From Loripinus fragilis (taxonomy: Eukaryota > Mollusca > Bivalvia > Lucinida > Lucinidae), in contig OZ026524.1 of NCBI GenBank assembly GCA_964019695.1, positions 19,399,509 to 19,463,508 of the forward strand: DNA of 64,000 nucleotides. Direction: 5' to 3'. The stretch's first letter is position 1. Each line of letters begins with the position of its first letter. This document shows positions 47,129 through 57,726 of this stretch, one piece after another. Below the pieces are notes generated by a model, which made no database searches, was not told where the DNA came from, and saw only the letters and a program-made list of their open reading frames with translations. The translations under genes and the position numbers were made by a program.

Positions 47129-47318
47129 AACAAGCATCACTTGACATATTTTCTGAATGACGTTCAAAAAACAGGTGATCTGGGTTTATGCACAGTTTCT
47201 CATGGCACAGATAGCTAACGTCTATAAAATCACCAGCATCATTGGTACGGGGAAGTTCTGTTACCTTTTTATGTAGTATATAGTCCACCAGTTCAATTTT
47301 TGCTTGCCTGTTGTGCAC
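47076..47318 (-). pseudogene. His-Me finger (I-PpoI-type zinc-loop) endonuclease remnant, convergent with the transposase
   Basis: The minus-strand peptide contains SYLCHEKLCINPDHLFFERH, then SEN, ...C...C...C. Spacing C-x4-C-x4-H followed by Asn nine residues later matches the zinc loop and metal-binding Asn of I-PpoI-type ββα-Me nucleases (the zf-His_Me_endon family). The residue two before the first Cys, normally the catalytic His, is Tyr (TAT, plus 47211-47213), one C-to-T change away. The N-terminal half is absent and the frame starts without an ATG, so this is a remnant. Its 3' end overlaps the end of the transposase tail-to-tail by about 50 bp. Confidence 0.6.
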
Positions 47319-47550
47319 CAGGTTACCGACTTCCGACCATATCCATGGCGGTCAGAGCTACCCAACCACAATATGCAACCCCCTCCCCCCTTTACAGAGC
47401 AATTGTGAAGGCTCCTTTCATTTTTTTCCAAAATATGTACATATGTTCCATGTTTAGGTATTAATTTATCAGCAGCATGCTCAAAGCATTCCTATGAATG
47501 GACAATTTACCTCAAAAGCAACAAAATTCATCCACTTGAAGAAATAGTAT

Positions 47551-47824
47551 AGGGCACCGTGAACTAATTATTTCTTCCATAGACCCCAATGGTGAACCCC
47601 TAGTATTCGAAAGTTTATTCTGCATCTCACAATACATGTGGGTCATCACCATATGCCTTAAATTCAAGCCAAACCATGAGTAAGGGGAATAGAAATGAGA
47701 AAATATACATTCACTTGCTTTTTTACAACTGTTGCATGTTGATTAATGGCAGCCATTTTTTTGGAAAAACCAGTTTTAGTTCCTATTAGAAATCACTATT
47801 TTTACTTTTTGGTCTAGAAAGACT
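47551..47824 (+). repeat. Dispersed direct repeat H, copy 2
   Basis: Second copy of the 41028-41290 repeat in the same orientation, 6.5 kb away. It has a 20-bp insertion (GCATGTTGATTAATGGCA) and scattered substitutions. Confidence 0.8.
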
Positions 47825-47899
47825 GTGACTGTTAGCGTTCTGTGGATCTTTCCTAGGGCGAAGTGGGTTGTGGTAAATGTATTTCTTGATCATACTCAC

Positions 47900-48080
47900 T
47901 TGTTAAGATACTATACTTAAACATAACGTAAGGAAGAAGGCAAACATTAGGAATCAATACAATTAAATTACACACCTGGCCTAGGACACCATATGGGGAA
48001 AAGACAAAAACACAAGAAAATATCACATATAAGAGAACCATGAGGTCAGCTCTTTTCCAGCAGGAAAACATCACCAAAAG
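47900..48080 (-). mobile_element. PLE 3' terminus fragment (subfamily B)
   Basis: AGGCAAACATTAGGAATCAA, ACACCTGGCCTAGGACACCA and GAGGTCAGCTCTTTTCCAGC are the reverse of the distal 3' region at 35.83-35.97 kb. Just left, TTGATCATACTCACTTGTTA (47887) resembles the subfamily A terminus. Confidence 0.6.
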
Positions 48081-48749
48081 CAGCCATAATTGAGTGATTC
48101 GAACTAGGTATTGTCACAATAACATATCACAGGCCAAACACTGACACCTATATTTCAGACAGAAACTACCCATACATATTTTATTTAAATACCGAACATA
48201 CAACCAAAACAGTATTTATTACACTGTTTATGATTTATAAAAAATAATTTATTGCTAAAGTAACCAGTGCAGAAGTATCTATCAGCATCTTTGTCTTTAG
48301 GGAATGTCATAACCAGCAAGTGATTCGTAAAATATTTATTCCAAACTTTCTCAAATACATATTATGCTGAATGCACAACAACAACACACATTGTGGTAAA
48401 TCCTTCAAATGTAAAACCCAGAAACAGAGTATGTTGAAAGTCGAATGGATAACTTTAAAGACACATCACTAAATATAATGATGTATAAAACAGCAGCATA
48501 TCCTCCGCAAAACATCGTACTACTTCAAGATACTGACCAACATTTGACTATTGCTCTTTTTGGAGTAACCACATAGTGGAATAATCTATGTCATTATTGT
48601 TCGATTTTATTAACCTGACACAGGTGCATAATTTCACGGTTAGTGCACAAGATATTTCACCTTCCATCGGCTTTCGGTATTTACCGCAAGTTTTACAGGA
48701 ATTTTGCAAGTACTAATGCAGATAATGAACCGGTTTGTACCGTCCTATT
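48081..48749. other. Unannotated DNA
   Basis: No supported feature. Confidence 0.4.
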
Positions 48750-48968
48750 GACTAGTTAAATGATTATGATACAGAGTTTACAACCAAATGTCGTGCGTTC
48801 GAGTCCACGTGTGTTCTTTTTTACCTTTATTCCATTCGTTTAATTTCATTTATTATAGATGTATCACGACCTTTGAGGAATGAAACTTTGGATCATTCTA
48901 TTTCAAAAGGTTGATGCATAACGCGTAAAATGAGCCAGTCTGTCCGAAACATCTTCAAAGCTTAACGT
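48750..48968 (+). mobile_element. tRNA-derived SINE family I, plus copy
   Basis: The head has TTGACTAGTTAAATGATTAT (A-box region) and GTCGTGCGTTCGAGTCCACG (B box). The body runs TTTTTTACCTTTATTCCATT, ATCACGACCTTTGAGGAAT, CTTTGGATCATT and AAAAGGTTGATGCATAACGC to CAGTCTGTCCGAAACATCT. It is matched end to end by the minus copy at 49335-49572. Confidence 0.75.
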
Positions 48969-49334
48969 GAAAACACTGTTCCATATTATAGCCAAAACAT
49001 ACAGTTAAAATTATTCACTATACATGTTGTTTTAACTTAAGTTCAGTGGGAAAACGTCTGAAGAAAAGTATTCGGAAAGTCTTGGCACTAAGGTAAAGCA
49101 GATATTTTTTTAAATATCTGCGATTACGTTAAAACATATCAAAAGCACAGAGATTCAATTTCACATACCAAGCGTACGGTAAACGTTCTCTGTGAGGATC
49201 CTACAAAAATAACAATCACAAATGCCAGTATAGATGAACAAAAAAACTTTGAAGCGTGTCTAGTTTTTTACAAAATTGAAAATACAGATCTAGAAATAGA
49301 AATTTCGGGCGATTTATTACGTATACTATTATAT
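48969..49334. other. Spacer between inverted SINEs
   Basis: No supported feature; it would form the loop of the SINE inverted repeat. Confidence 0.4.
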
Positions 49335-49572
49335 TATGAAGCACGCAGATGTTCCAGACAGACTGGTTTAGTGTAAGCGTTAGGCATCAACCTTTTGAAT
49401 AAATGATCCAAAGGAAATTACTCAGAGGTCGTGGTTAATCTATAATTAATGAAGTTAAACGAATCGAATTAAGGTAAAATTACAAAATAAAACAAGAAGA
49501 TGCGTGGAATCGAACTCACGACCTTTTGGTAGTACACTCTGTACCATAACCACTTGACTATAGTGTTTCCAG
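49335..49572 (-). mobile_element. tRNA-derived SINE family I, minus copy
   Basis: On the minus strand: TATAGTCAAGTGGTTATGGT (A box), AAAGGTCGTGAGTTCGATTC (B box), then the same body down to CAGTCTGTCTGGAACATCT. The tRNA-like head is better preserved than in the plus copy. Confidence 0.77.
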
Positions 49573-49829
49573 GACTTAAGTGACCCCGTTTTTTGCTAAT
49601 GATTCTTTAATGGTGATTTTAATTGAAAAAATAATTAGAGAAATGAATTTAGATAGATACCGCGTAATTGAATTTATTTTTTCCACATAAATATGAGTTT
49701 CAGTATGGGCTGGGATTAGATGGAATTTTGGTGTGTTTTTGCTGCTCTTCTTTGAATTAGTCCCCAAGTGAACCTAGCGATATAAATAAAAAATGGCTAA
49801 AACAGGTCAGTGGAGGTAATTCGTCAGTC

Positions 49830-49965
49830 CCACAGATAAGAGTGCGTAACAGAGAAGTATTTTTTCCTATTTCTCAACCAAAAAATATGTTGTGTGTACT
49901 CAAAACAACCGTCTCGATGAAATGGTTCTTTTGAGCATCCAAAACACGTGTTTAAACTGATGAAG
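49830..49965 (+). repeat. Solo copy of repeat F
   Basis: CCACAGATAAGAGTGCGTAA, TCAACCAAAAAATATGTTGT and AACCGTCTCGATGAAATGGT match one unit of the 44.7-45.2 kb array. The flank after it (AAACTGATGAAGACAATCGC) resembles the flank between that array and the transposase. Confidence 0.7.
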
Positions 49966-50384
49966 ACAATCGCAACTTCATACGCTAAAATTGCTTAACT
50001 GGCCCAATCTTCGTGCATTAAGCTATGATTCACTGCTTATACTGACTCAAAAACTTCACTGTACATCTAAAGCCGATGCATTGAAACGACTCAAGTAACA
50101 GTATTGTCTGAACCTTAAATAATGGCTGAATTTTCTTTCGAGCTAATTGTTTCCTAAAAATATGTCTTTCAGGAATACAAGTAGGTTATCAAACAGTATA
50201 GATCCAGATAATGCCCAACATTTTAACCTGAATTTGCATTCGGCTGTTGACAAAGTTTATCAGCGAAATAGCTTTAGTAGGCAATATTTGATGCTCTTTA
50301 AGTTTAATGTATATCCCCAATTCGCTATTTTTCGTCAACTCTCTAATTTGCTTGAATTGTCGTCATAAACTCTTTACTTACTAG

Positions 50385-50554
50385 TGTCGTCTGCTGATTA
50401 CATTTGCAAACAATTTGGACCCAGATCAGGCCCGACAAAACGTCGGGTATGATCTGGATCCAAACTGCTTGGCACTCTACTGATATTCCCGAAAGATCAT
50501 TTTAGAAAAAACAACAAGAAACAAACTGATTTTGAAAAGAATCAGCAGACGACA
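50385..50554 (+). mobile_element. 170-bp MITE-like element with 15-bp perfect ends
   Basis: TGTCGTCTGCTGATT at 50385-50399 is the exact reverse complement of 50540-50554. The centre has an internal palindrome (CCCAGATCA...TGATCTGG with CCCGAC/GTCGGG). The centre and the CAGCAGAC-ACAAAA right end recall family E. Confidence 0.65.
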
Positions 50555-51329
50555 AAACCATGACCAATTATCTCGAAGGCAAAAAGAGTCAATGAATTGA
50601 AATGGAAGGTGCTACATGTCCATGCATGTTTCATGCTTAAGCCTTATATTTGCTTGCTTTCAATACGGCACGGTCTAGGGCCCCTATAGACTTTTACAAT
50701 TGCGTGTGTGTGTCAAAATGATGACAAGTGAGGTTTGCGGAATAGATTTTCGTTGAATCATCGGATATAGATAGTCATGTAAGCTAGTACATATCATCAA
50801 GGTAATGCAAATATACCACGTATAACTATTGAGGTACACATAGGTATATTCACAGGGGAAAACAACTAAGTTATTCTTTTGTACAGGGGACTGGGGCTTC
50901 AGTTACAAATAAGGGCGTCTCCCAAAAATAAGTTTTAGTTACGCGGTGTGCATTTAAATCCACATGCTAAATATCGTTCTACTAAGTTCAATTTAAAGCT
51001 GTTTAAAAAAAGAAAAAACGGGTGGCACTTATAACCTGGACACATATTAATCAGTAGTACAGTGCAAAACGTTTCATTATCTCATTAGAACTTGCGAAAT
51101 TCCTGTAAAACTTACGGTAAATACCGAAAGTCGACGGAAGGTAAAACTATCTTGTGCACTAACTGTGAAATTATGCACCTGTGTCAGGTTAATAAAATCG
51201 AACAATACATAGGTTTTGCACCTGCCAGATATGATTTATATAAATATATGACTGTCGCTAAAGTCCAAGACAATAATATTTTTTCTGGTACACATCGCAT
51301 TTAACACCAGCTGAAAAGTTCATACATGT
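50555..51329. other. Unannotated DNA
   Basis: No supported feature. Confidence 0.4.
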
Positions 51330-51566
51330 AAGCCGCGGCATGAGATTTCCAGCAATGTGACATTTTGACATGAGTAGACTCAGACAAGCCTGTGCAGCCT
51401 CCTTTTAAGCTTAAAAACTCCAAATTCTGTTAGATCAATAGCATAACAGTCATAGAATATTCAAGCGACGAGCAAAGGCTCTGATCAGACTGCGCGTATG
51501 CGCAGGCTGGTGTGAGCCCTTGCTGGTCGCACATACCACATTGTTGGAAATCTCATGCACTGGCTC
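51330..51566 (+). mobile_element. MITE family D
   Basis: Ends GCCGCGGCATGAGATTTCC and GGAAATCTCATGCACTGGC are inverted, and the central CTGCGCGTATGCGCAG palindrome is intact. Flanks ATGT/ATTT are compatible with an eroded 4-bp target-site duplication. Confidence 0.75.
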
Positions 51567-51724
51567 ATTTAAACAGTTTGCATTGTGGCCTTTCGGTGCT
51601 GATAAAATGTATATTTATTGGCATATTTTCATTTAGTTTTTATAAGCAGTGATTATAGATTTATGTTGACTCTAATACATTGACATATTATATTTATCCC
51701 CTATCTATGGAAATGCTCATGATT

Positions 51725-51985
51725 AAAAATAGTAAGTGAGTGTGATCAGGAAATACCACAATCACAAACCGCAGATAACCACAGGGCACCGCGAGGAAGA
51801 GCCACTCAACCATCACGAGACACCAGGAGGACAAATTAAGCAAAGCAACCAGCTCTATCTTTCCCATCAAGATGATTGCAATACTAGAATGGACCTAAAG
51901 TAATGTACAACAAAACATAGAACAATTACAAACTCCCACAATGGGAGTAACAATAAACAAAAAGTAAACAACAACAGAACCACAA
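51725..51985 (-). mobile_element. PLE-related 3' region (subfamily A)
   Basis: Carries the same outer end as 22505 (AGTAAGTGAGTGTGATCAGG) and continues inward through TCCCACAATGGGAGTAACAA and AACAACAACAGAACCAC, where similarity to 5305-5500 stops. Confidence 0.68.
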
Positions 51986-52492
51986 GGTCAGTTGTATGCA
52001 TATTACATGCAAAGTTTATGCCACTCATACAAAGACTGGCCCAAACCAGCTGAAACCGGTAAAACTTGTGCATATCAACAAAACAGGGTATATCACTAAA
52101 ACAGGCAAAACGAGTTATGTTCACCAATTCGGTCATTTGTGTGTCCCATCCCCATTTCACCATGTAAACAGTGAATTTTCTAACGCTTTAAGTTTATAAG
52201 TTTAGTTTAGGTTTATGTCTTGACAATCAAGTAAAAGAAAAGCAATGGTCAATAGTCATTCCTTACGACGTTTATCATTAGCAAGTACCCCCAAAATTCC
52301 CAAAAACTGCTGTCCCATCGTCATAGTATGTAATTTTAAGAATGCATTATGCTCAAATGGTTGTTTTTATAAGCAGTTTTCAGCTTTATTTTATTGACAC
52401 ACATATATACCTTTCATTTAATGTCCCCCATTTGATTGAAAAGTGAAAAACAATTTTTTGTTGTTTTGATGATTGATGTCCCATAATCTAAT

Positions 52493-53947
52493 GTGAATTA
52501 CGTTACCAATTTAACCATCTCACAAATTACACACCATGCATGTTAAGCTCACATCAAACATCTCTATGTCAAATGGATTAATATGTGCATGGACAAAAGA
52601 AACGAATTTGGGGAAATATTTGTTAATTTTTCTCAGATGAAAAGATATCTGAGGTTGTCTTAAAATCTGCAGTTTTGTGAATTACGTTACCCTCTGTGTA
52701 TTATTTATATAAGAAGAGGTACAAATATTGCAATTAAAGCCATTGTAAGGACTATAACCAAACTATATAATAAACCAAACAAGAACTTTACAAGAAGTTG
52801 TTTGCACAGAAAAAAATTAAGTGAAAACATAAATTTCTGAACTACGTTACTGTGAATTTCGTTACTACAATTTTACTAAAATCCGAATTCTTCTCTAAAT
52901 GCATACACTAGCCGAAAAAAAATGTTTGTGTTTAATCAAAGCAAATCTGTCCCAGTTAATTAAGATAAATTTAAACCATATTACACTTGTCATTTCATTT
53001 TAACAAGGATTTACCTATATGCTCTGGGTACATCAACTCCCATATTCATGTAACTTACAAAGATACTCATTATATCAACTCACTATATGCAAAGTAATCT
53101 GTTTGAAAAGCAAAATTGAATAGTGTAAATCTCTAAACGATTGTTCGTATGGTTTTTGAAATGAGCTGAATTAAACATAGGTAACGTAATTCACAAGTAG
53201 GTAACGTAATTCACATTCTACAAAAAACTGATAAGTCCAATCAAAGGGCCAAAGGCAACAAATTGACGATGATTATAAGTTTCTGACTTGTGGTTCAATT
53301 GTTATTTTCCTTTTTTCAAACAATTTTTATCTCGTTGCTGCTACCACCGGAGGTTTATTGGTGAGTTTATGTGTATACTTTGGAATTGGCACTCTCGCTT
53401 GTGCATCCTGGTCTATTCCTTTTGATCACAGTGACCTTAAGTGTCCTCATGACTTACTATGTTTATAACTACTATGGTTTACATGATAGATAAAACAGTT
53501 TACTTGAATTTATAACTTCTTATCGTCAATTGAAGTGGGCAAATTAGCTATGTGAATTACGTTACCATCAACATTTTGCCATTTTTCTGAGACGGACGTA
53601 TCTTTGTGAATGATGCAAACTCTGCTTTTTTGTGATATATGTATATGAAAAGGTAATTATTGAAGTTAGATTATCTATTCTGCATTGCCTTACATTGTCG
53701 TGAGCCACAACACGTTTTTCAAATATATGGAATATTTAAAATCATTATTCTATAATCATATTTTAAAGTGTTATTCCAACAAGATTAATGAAACTAGATG
53801 CAACAGGTTACTTCCAATGTGCAAAGCATGATGTAAAAAGCGTTAAGCAACATACTAGAACATGATATTTTGCAGAAAAATAAATGTTTCTACGCAGGAA
53901 ATATGACCAGAGTGTAAGGTATGTGAATTACGTTACCGACCTATTGG
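52493..53947. other. Cluster of an exact 15-bp motif in both orientations
   Basis: GTGAATTACGTTACC occurs exactly at 52493, 52677, 53552 and 53933 (plus), and its reverse complement at 53180 and 53200. Near matches lie at 52838 and 52852. Spacing is irregular (184, 161, 342, 20, 352, 381 bp) and the DNA between copies is unrelated by eye, so this is not a simple tandem repeat. The function is unknown. Confidence 0.85.
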
Positions 53948-54549
53948 CACAATGTTCTTTATACAAGAGTTCAATTTATTATTTCCAATACCAAAGAAGA
54001 ATGTTTTTTAATATTCATCATCTACTGTTTAAAAACCAATATTTTTTTCTGGTCAACTCTTCAAATTTGATAGATACAATTAAAACAATAATTGTACTCA
54101 TAGAATTACAGCTGGATTCCACTGTCAATTCATAATAAACCTGCTTAGACCATGCTGAGAAGCAAAAACATGAGATAAATTCAACATAATAGGCTTATTT
54201 GGTTAACAAGAGATCCAAGTAGAAGTGCATACTATAAAAGCTCTTAAATAATTCAGTCTTGTAAAAAATTTGCTATGTACAAGTACACTTCATCACAGTA
54301 TCGTAGTTCACATTCAAAGTCAGTGGTGCTCTTTGTGAGGCTGATTAAATTGTAATTTTTGGATGAGCGCTTTTTTAGACATCATTATCTAACTGACTTA
54401 TACAAATAATTAAAACAAATAATATACAAATGAAAATCTAAGCCCAAAAAATTGTGGGACAAAGATAGGCTTCAATTGGTGAACTTAGCTCGTTTTGGCT
54501 GAAAAGGCGATGTATATCACTTCTATACTTCTTTTAAAAAAATATGTGT

Positions 54550-54670
54550 GTTTTTTATGCTCTACGTCCAAGTCAACTTTGTTTCATGCCGGGACAATTC
54601 CATGTCTTCTTAGGTTGAACAAACACTGTGGTTCCTTACAAGACAAACTGAAGCACTGCCCTCCGTTCAA
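54550..54670 (-). mobile_element. SINE family G, headless fragment
   Basis: TACGTCCAAGTCAACTTTGT, TGCCGGGACAATTCCATGTC and TTCTTAGGTTGAAC match the body of the 38.88 kb copy. The tRNA-like head is missing. Confidence 0.5.
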
Positions 54671-55483
54671 AAGCAATGGGCTGACCAATTACATTTCTAC
54701 TTTTATTTAATATGATAATGAATGATGGTGAGATGCAAAAAAAGACTTACATATATCACACAAATGCATTTTAATTCAAAGCTACTGCTGTATAATTATA
54801 TATGGATTATATGTAATATGATTTGGTTATACAAGTCACACCCTTGCTGTCAAATATATCAAGGAGGAGCTAAGTTTCGTGATGCTTTCACCAATTTTAT
54901 TCTTATGCATTTGGTTTTTCCTCTGCTGGGAATACTGCGTTTTGTGTCAAATATTACAGTGTCATTTAAAAATGACACTTTTACATATTTTCAATGGAAA
55001 CACGCTTCTGTTAGGCTGATTAATCTCTATAAACATTGTGTCACTATTTTGAGAATCTAACTATTTCTCACGTCTGCTCTGTTACCGGTTCATGTGCATT
55101 ATGTACCGAGATGGCGGTAAACTCTACAGTTGGCTAAACCGCGCTAGGACAGGGATTTTACTGATCAAACATTTGGAGGATCTAATAGCTGACTACAGGA
55201 TTTGTTTGTACGGCGATATGGACGGTTACCTTAGTTCTGTGCAAATACATGTTTAAACCCTTTAGAATAATAAATGAAGAAAAACAGGTCGCTTGATGCA
55301 AACACAGTCATGGTTGATTGAATTGAACTAGACTGGTATCAAAAGCACGATTTTTAACAAAGAACACTGTTTTATTTTTATGCACTTGAATTTCGCACCG
55401 TGCTTTGTGTCAATGCTTCAATTAGTGCAAAATTGTGTTTTAGCGCAAAAGAAGAGCAAAAGCAAAACTTACAGTCAAGAATA
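54671..55483. other. Unannotated DNA
   Basis: No supported feature; the 112-codon frame at 54722-55060 shows no motif. Confidence 0.4.
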
Positions 55484-56030
55484 ATGCCTCAAAGACGCCA
55501 TTTGACACAAGATAACGACAGTGTGCTTTTGGCTACCTGCTGGCTGGTCAGACCCAACGTCGTTGCGTCAGAGTTTAACGTTAACCAGATTGCCATTGGA
55601 AAGTTGTTGCAGTTGTATATGTACCTGGACACTGAGGATGTACAAAAGAGACCAGGTCAAGGTCATTTGCGGGTTACAACTGACGCACAGGAATTACATT
55701 TGTCATTTAAGGCGCCGCCGTTACACTTGATAGGGACTTGGAATAGACGTATAGTTACAGGATCTCAGCTCAAACGGCAGAAACAGACTTCATGCAGCAA
55801 ACCAGCGGGTTAGAAGACCTTTTGAGCGACCTCCCTTGGTCCCACGCCACCGAATATGTCGTCTTGTGTTTGCCAGAGACCATACACCGTTTAGACGTCA
55901 ACGTTTACTTAATGTTTTGTGGACGGACTAGTCCAAATTCAATTTGGATTTTAATGATAACCGCAGAAGAGTGTTGAAACAGAGATGACAGGAGGTCATC
56001 AATTCACGTGGAGGACACACACATTACTAA
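55484..56030 (+). pseudogene. Degenerate Tc1-like transposase, N-terminal half
   Basis: The ATG at 55484 gives MPQRRHLTQDND..., then a paired-like helix-turn-helix region with VASEFNVNQIAIGKLLQLY and KRPGQGHLRVTTDAQ, the usual N-terminus of Tc1/mariner transposases. After a frameshift near 55.81 kb the other frame continues RPPLVPRHRICRLVFARDHT...LLNVLWTD, stop, SKFNLDFNDNRRRV. The D of WTD is the first catalytic Asp, and the stop (TAG at 55929) sits where Glu is normal. The remaining catalytic residues and terminal repeats are not visible. The element is inactive and truncated. Confidence 0.68.
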
Positions 56031-57726
56031 CTGTGATTTAAGAGAAGAATGAAGCAATTGTGTTGGGCGCTTCCCTTGCTTTTTGGTTACCCCACCCATC
56101 TAGTCTACTCTGACACACTGCTTTTTAAGGTTGGTCCTGTTTGATGGATAACTGTACTACTGTTTTCTATTTTTTCCAGGAGAGGACTACACTACAGTTA
56201 AACAAACAGGTATTTCCATATGATGTTGTAAAAAATAATTGAGAATAAATTTACGTTAAACTTTATACATTTGTTTTGACCCAATATACTTGACCCTTTT
56301 ATTTTTTGCTGAGTATATAAATGTTACTTTACCTGTTGGGTAGTTTCCATCGCCAAACACTAGACTGGGAAAGACACCAGATGGTGGAATACAGGTGCCT
56401 ATCAAACGAATGTGGGCATCCTGCGATTGTTCACAAGTTGGAGATCCAGTGCTGCTTAAAGAAAACATACACATTTTTTCGGCATTTCTTAGTGTTTCTC
56501 TGCGAATTTAGACTAGCATTACCTTAATCGCCGCTTTTGTCGGTGAAATTTAAGCTTCAATGACTAAAATTAATTTTTTCGTCACACCTCAAATAACTCT
56601 TACAACTTACATAGGCAGCGAAGAAACAGGCGGGAAGAGATAATAAAAATCATTCTGCTTCTCTCAGAACTCCACCAAAAGCCAACCTATACTACTAACA
56701 TCTAATGTCATTACTCTTACAATAGAAAATGTTCAAATTACTTTGGGAGTTGGAACCAAAAATGCAATAATTATTCAAGTTTATGGTAGATACTCTTAAT
56801 ATATTAAATCTTATCATACTCGAGCAGCACCAATCTCAATTAAGGTTGAGCCCCTATAATCATTAAGATGCCCCTGTCATCGAATCATAGCCTAGCATTT
56901 GTCTAGGAGTTCTTAATAATCACTAAGCAAATTTCCTCGGGGAAATTTTCATAAAACATATACTGAGCCAAAGCTCTAACGCAACTCGTTGATGGCCAGA
57001 ATTTTATACGACCAATTGCTGTACAACAATTTTTGCTAGAAAAGTTGCACGACTAATCATGAAGAATCTTTTGTTCGCAGAGAATACGTTGTTTGCAGCA
57101 TGGTTAAGTGAGCTTCATTCTGATTGGTCAAAACTGCTTTTTGGGTTCCAGGACCTTGTGAGAGGTTGCAAATATAAATAAAAAAAAGTCCATACTAGCC
57201 ACCACTCCAACGTTAGGCCAATAAGATGAGGGTTGCTACTTGAAAAATGTTCTGTTTCACAAAATTAAGCTTCGAATTTCAGGTAATTGAGATTTGGGCG
57301 TTTATTGTCAGCACGTGCGTACAACGCAATGCAAAATCAATATCACATACATATAAGGAAAACGAAGAAAACATTCAAAAAAGTTATGAGCACGTGTTTC
57401 TTCTGATGCTTAGAAATGGTAAGGAGCATACATGGATAAAAAAAAATACTGCGCAGTATCATGTTCATTGACAATAAATGCAACTTCTTGAATGAAAATG
57501 TATGCTCAAATTCGACTAAATCTTTCTTTTTAGTGGTGAACAACCGGGTCTGAGGCTTTGCCAAATTGCAGTGAATAATATATTGCTAAAACTTTAAAGA
57601 CTTCCAACAGAAATCTAAAAAATCACCCCTGCTTTCATGATGCCGAAATGCATGTCACATATCAAATATGCGAGCATTATCATACATTTCATTTTTTCAA
57701 CAACCCTTCCTTAGTGGAATGCTCTG
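56031..57726. other. Unannotated AT-rich DNA
   Basis: No supported feature. Open frames of 60-75 codons lack motifs. Confidence 0.4.

Noticed and set aside
49500..49566. Functional tRNA gene on the minus strand
   Set aside because: It has recognisable A and B boxes but poor cloverleaf pairing and continues into a repeated body, so it is a SINE head.
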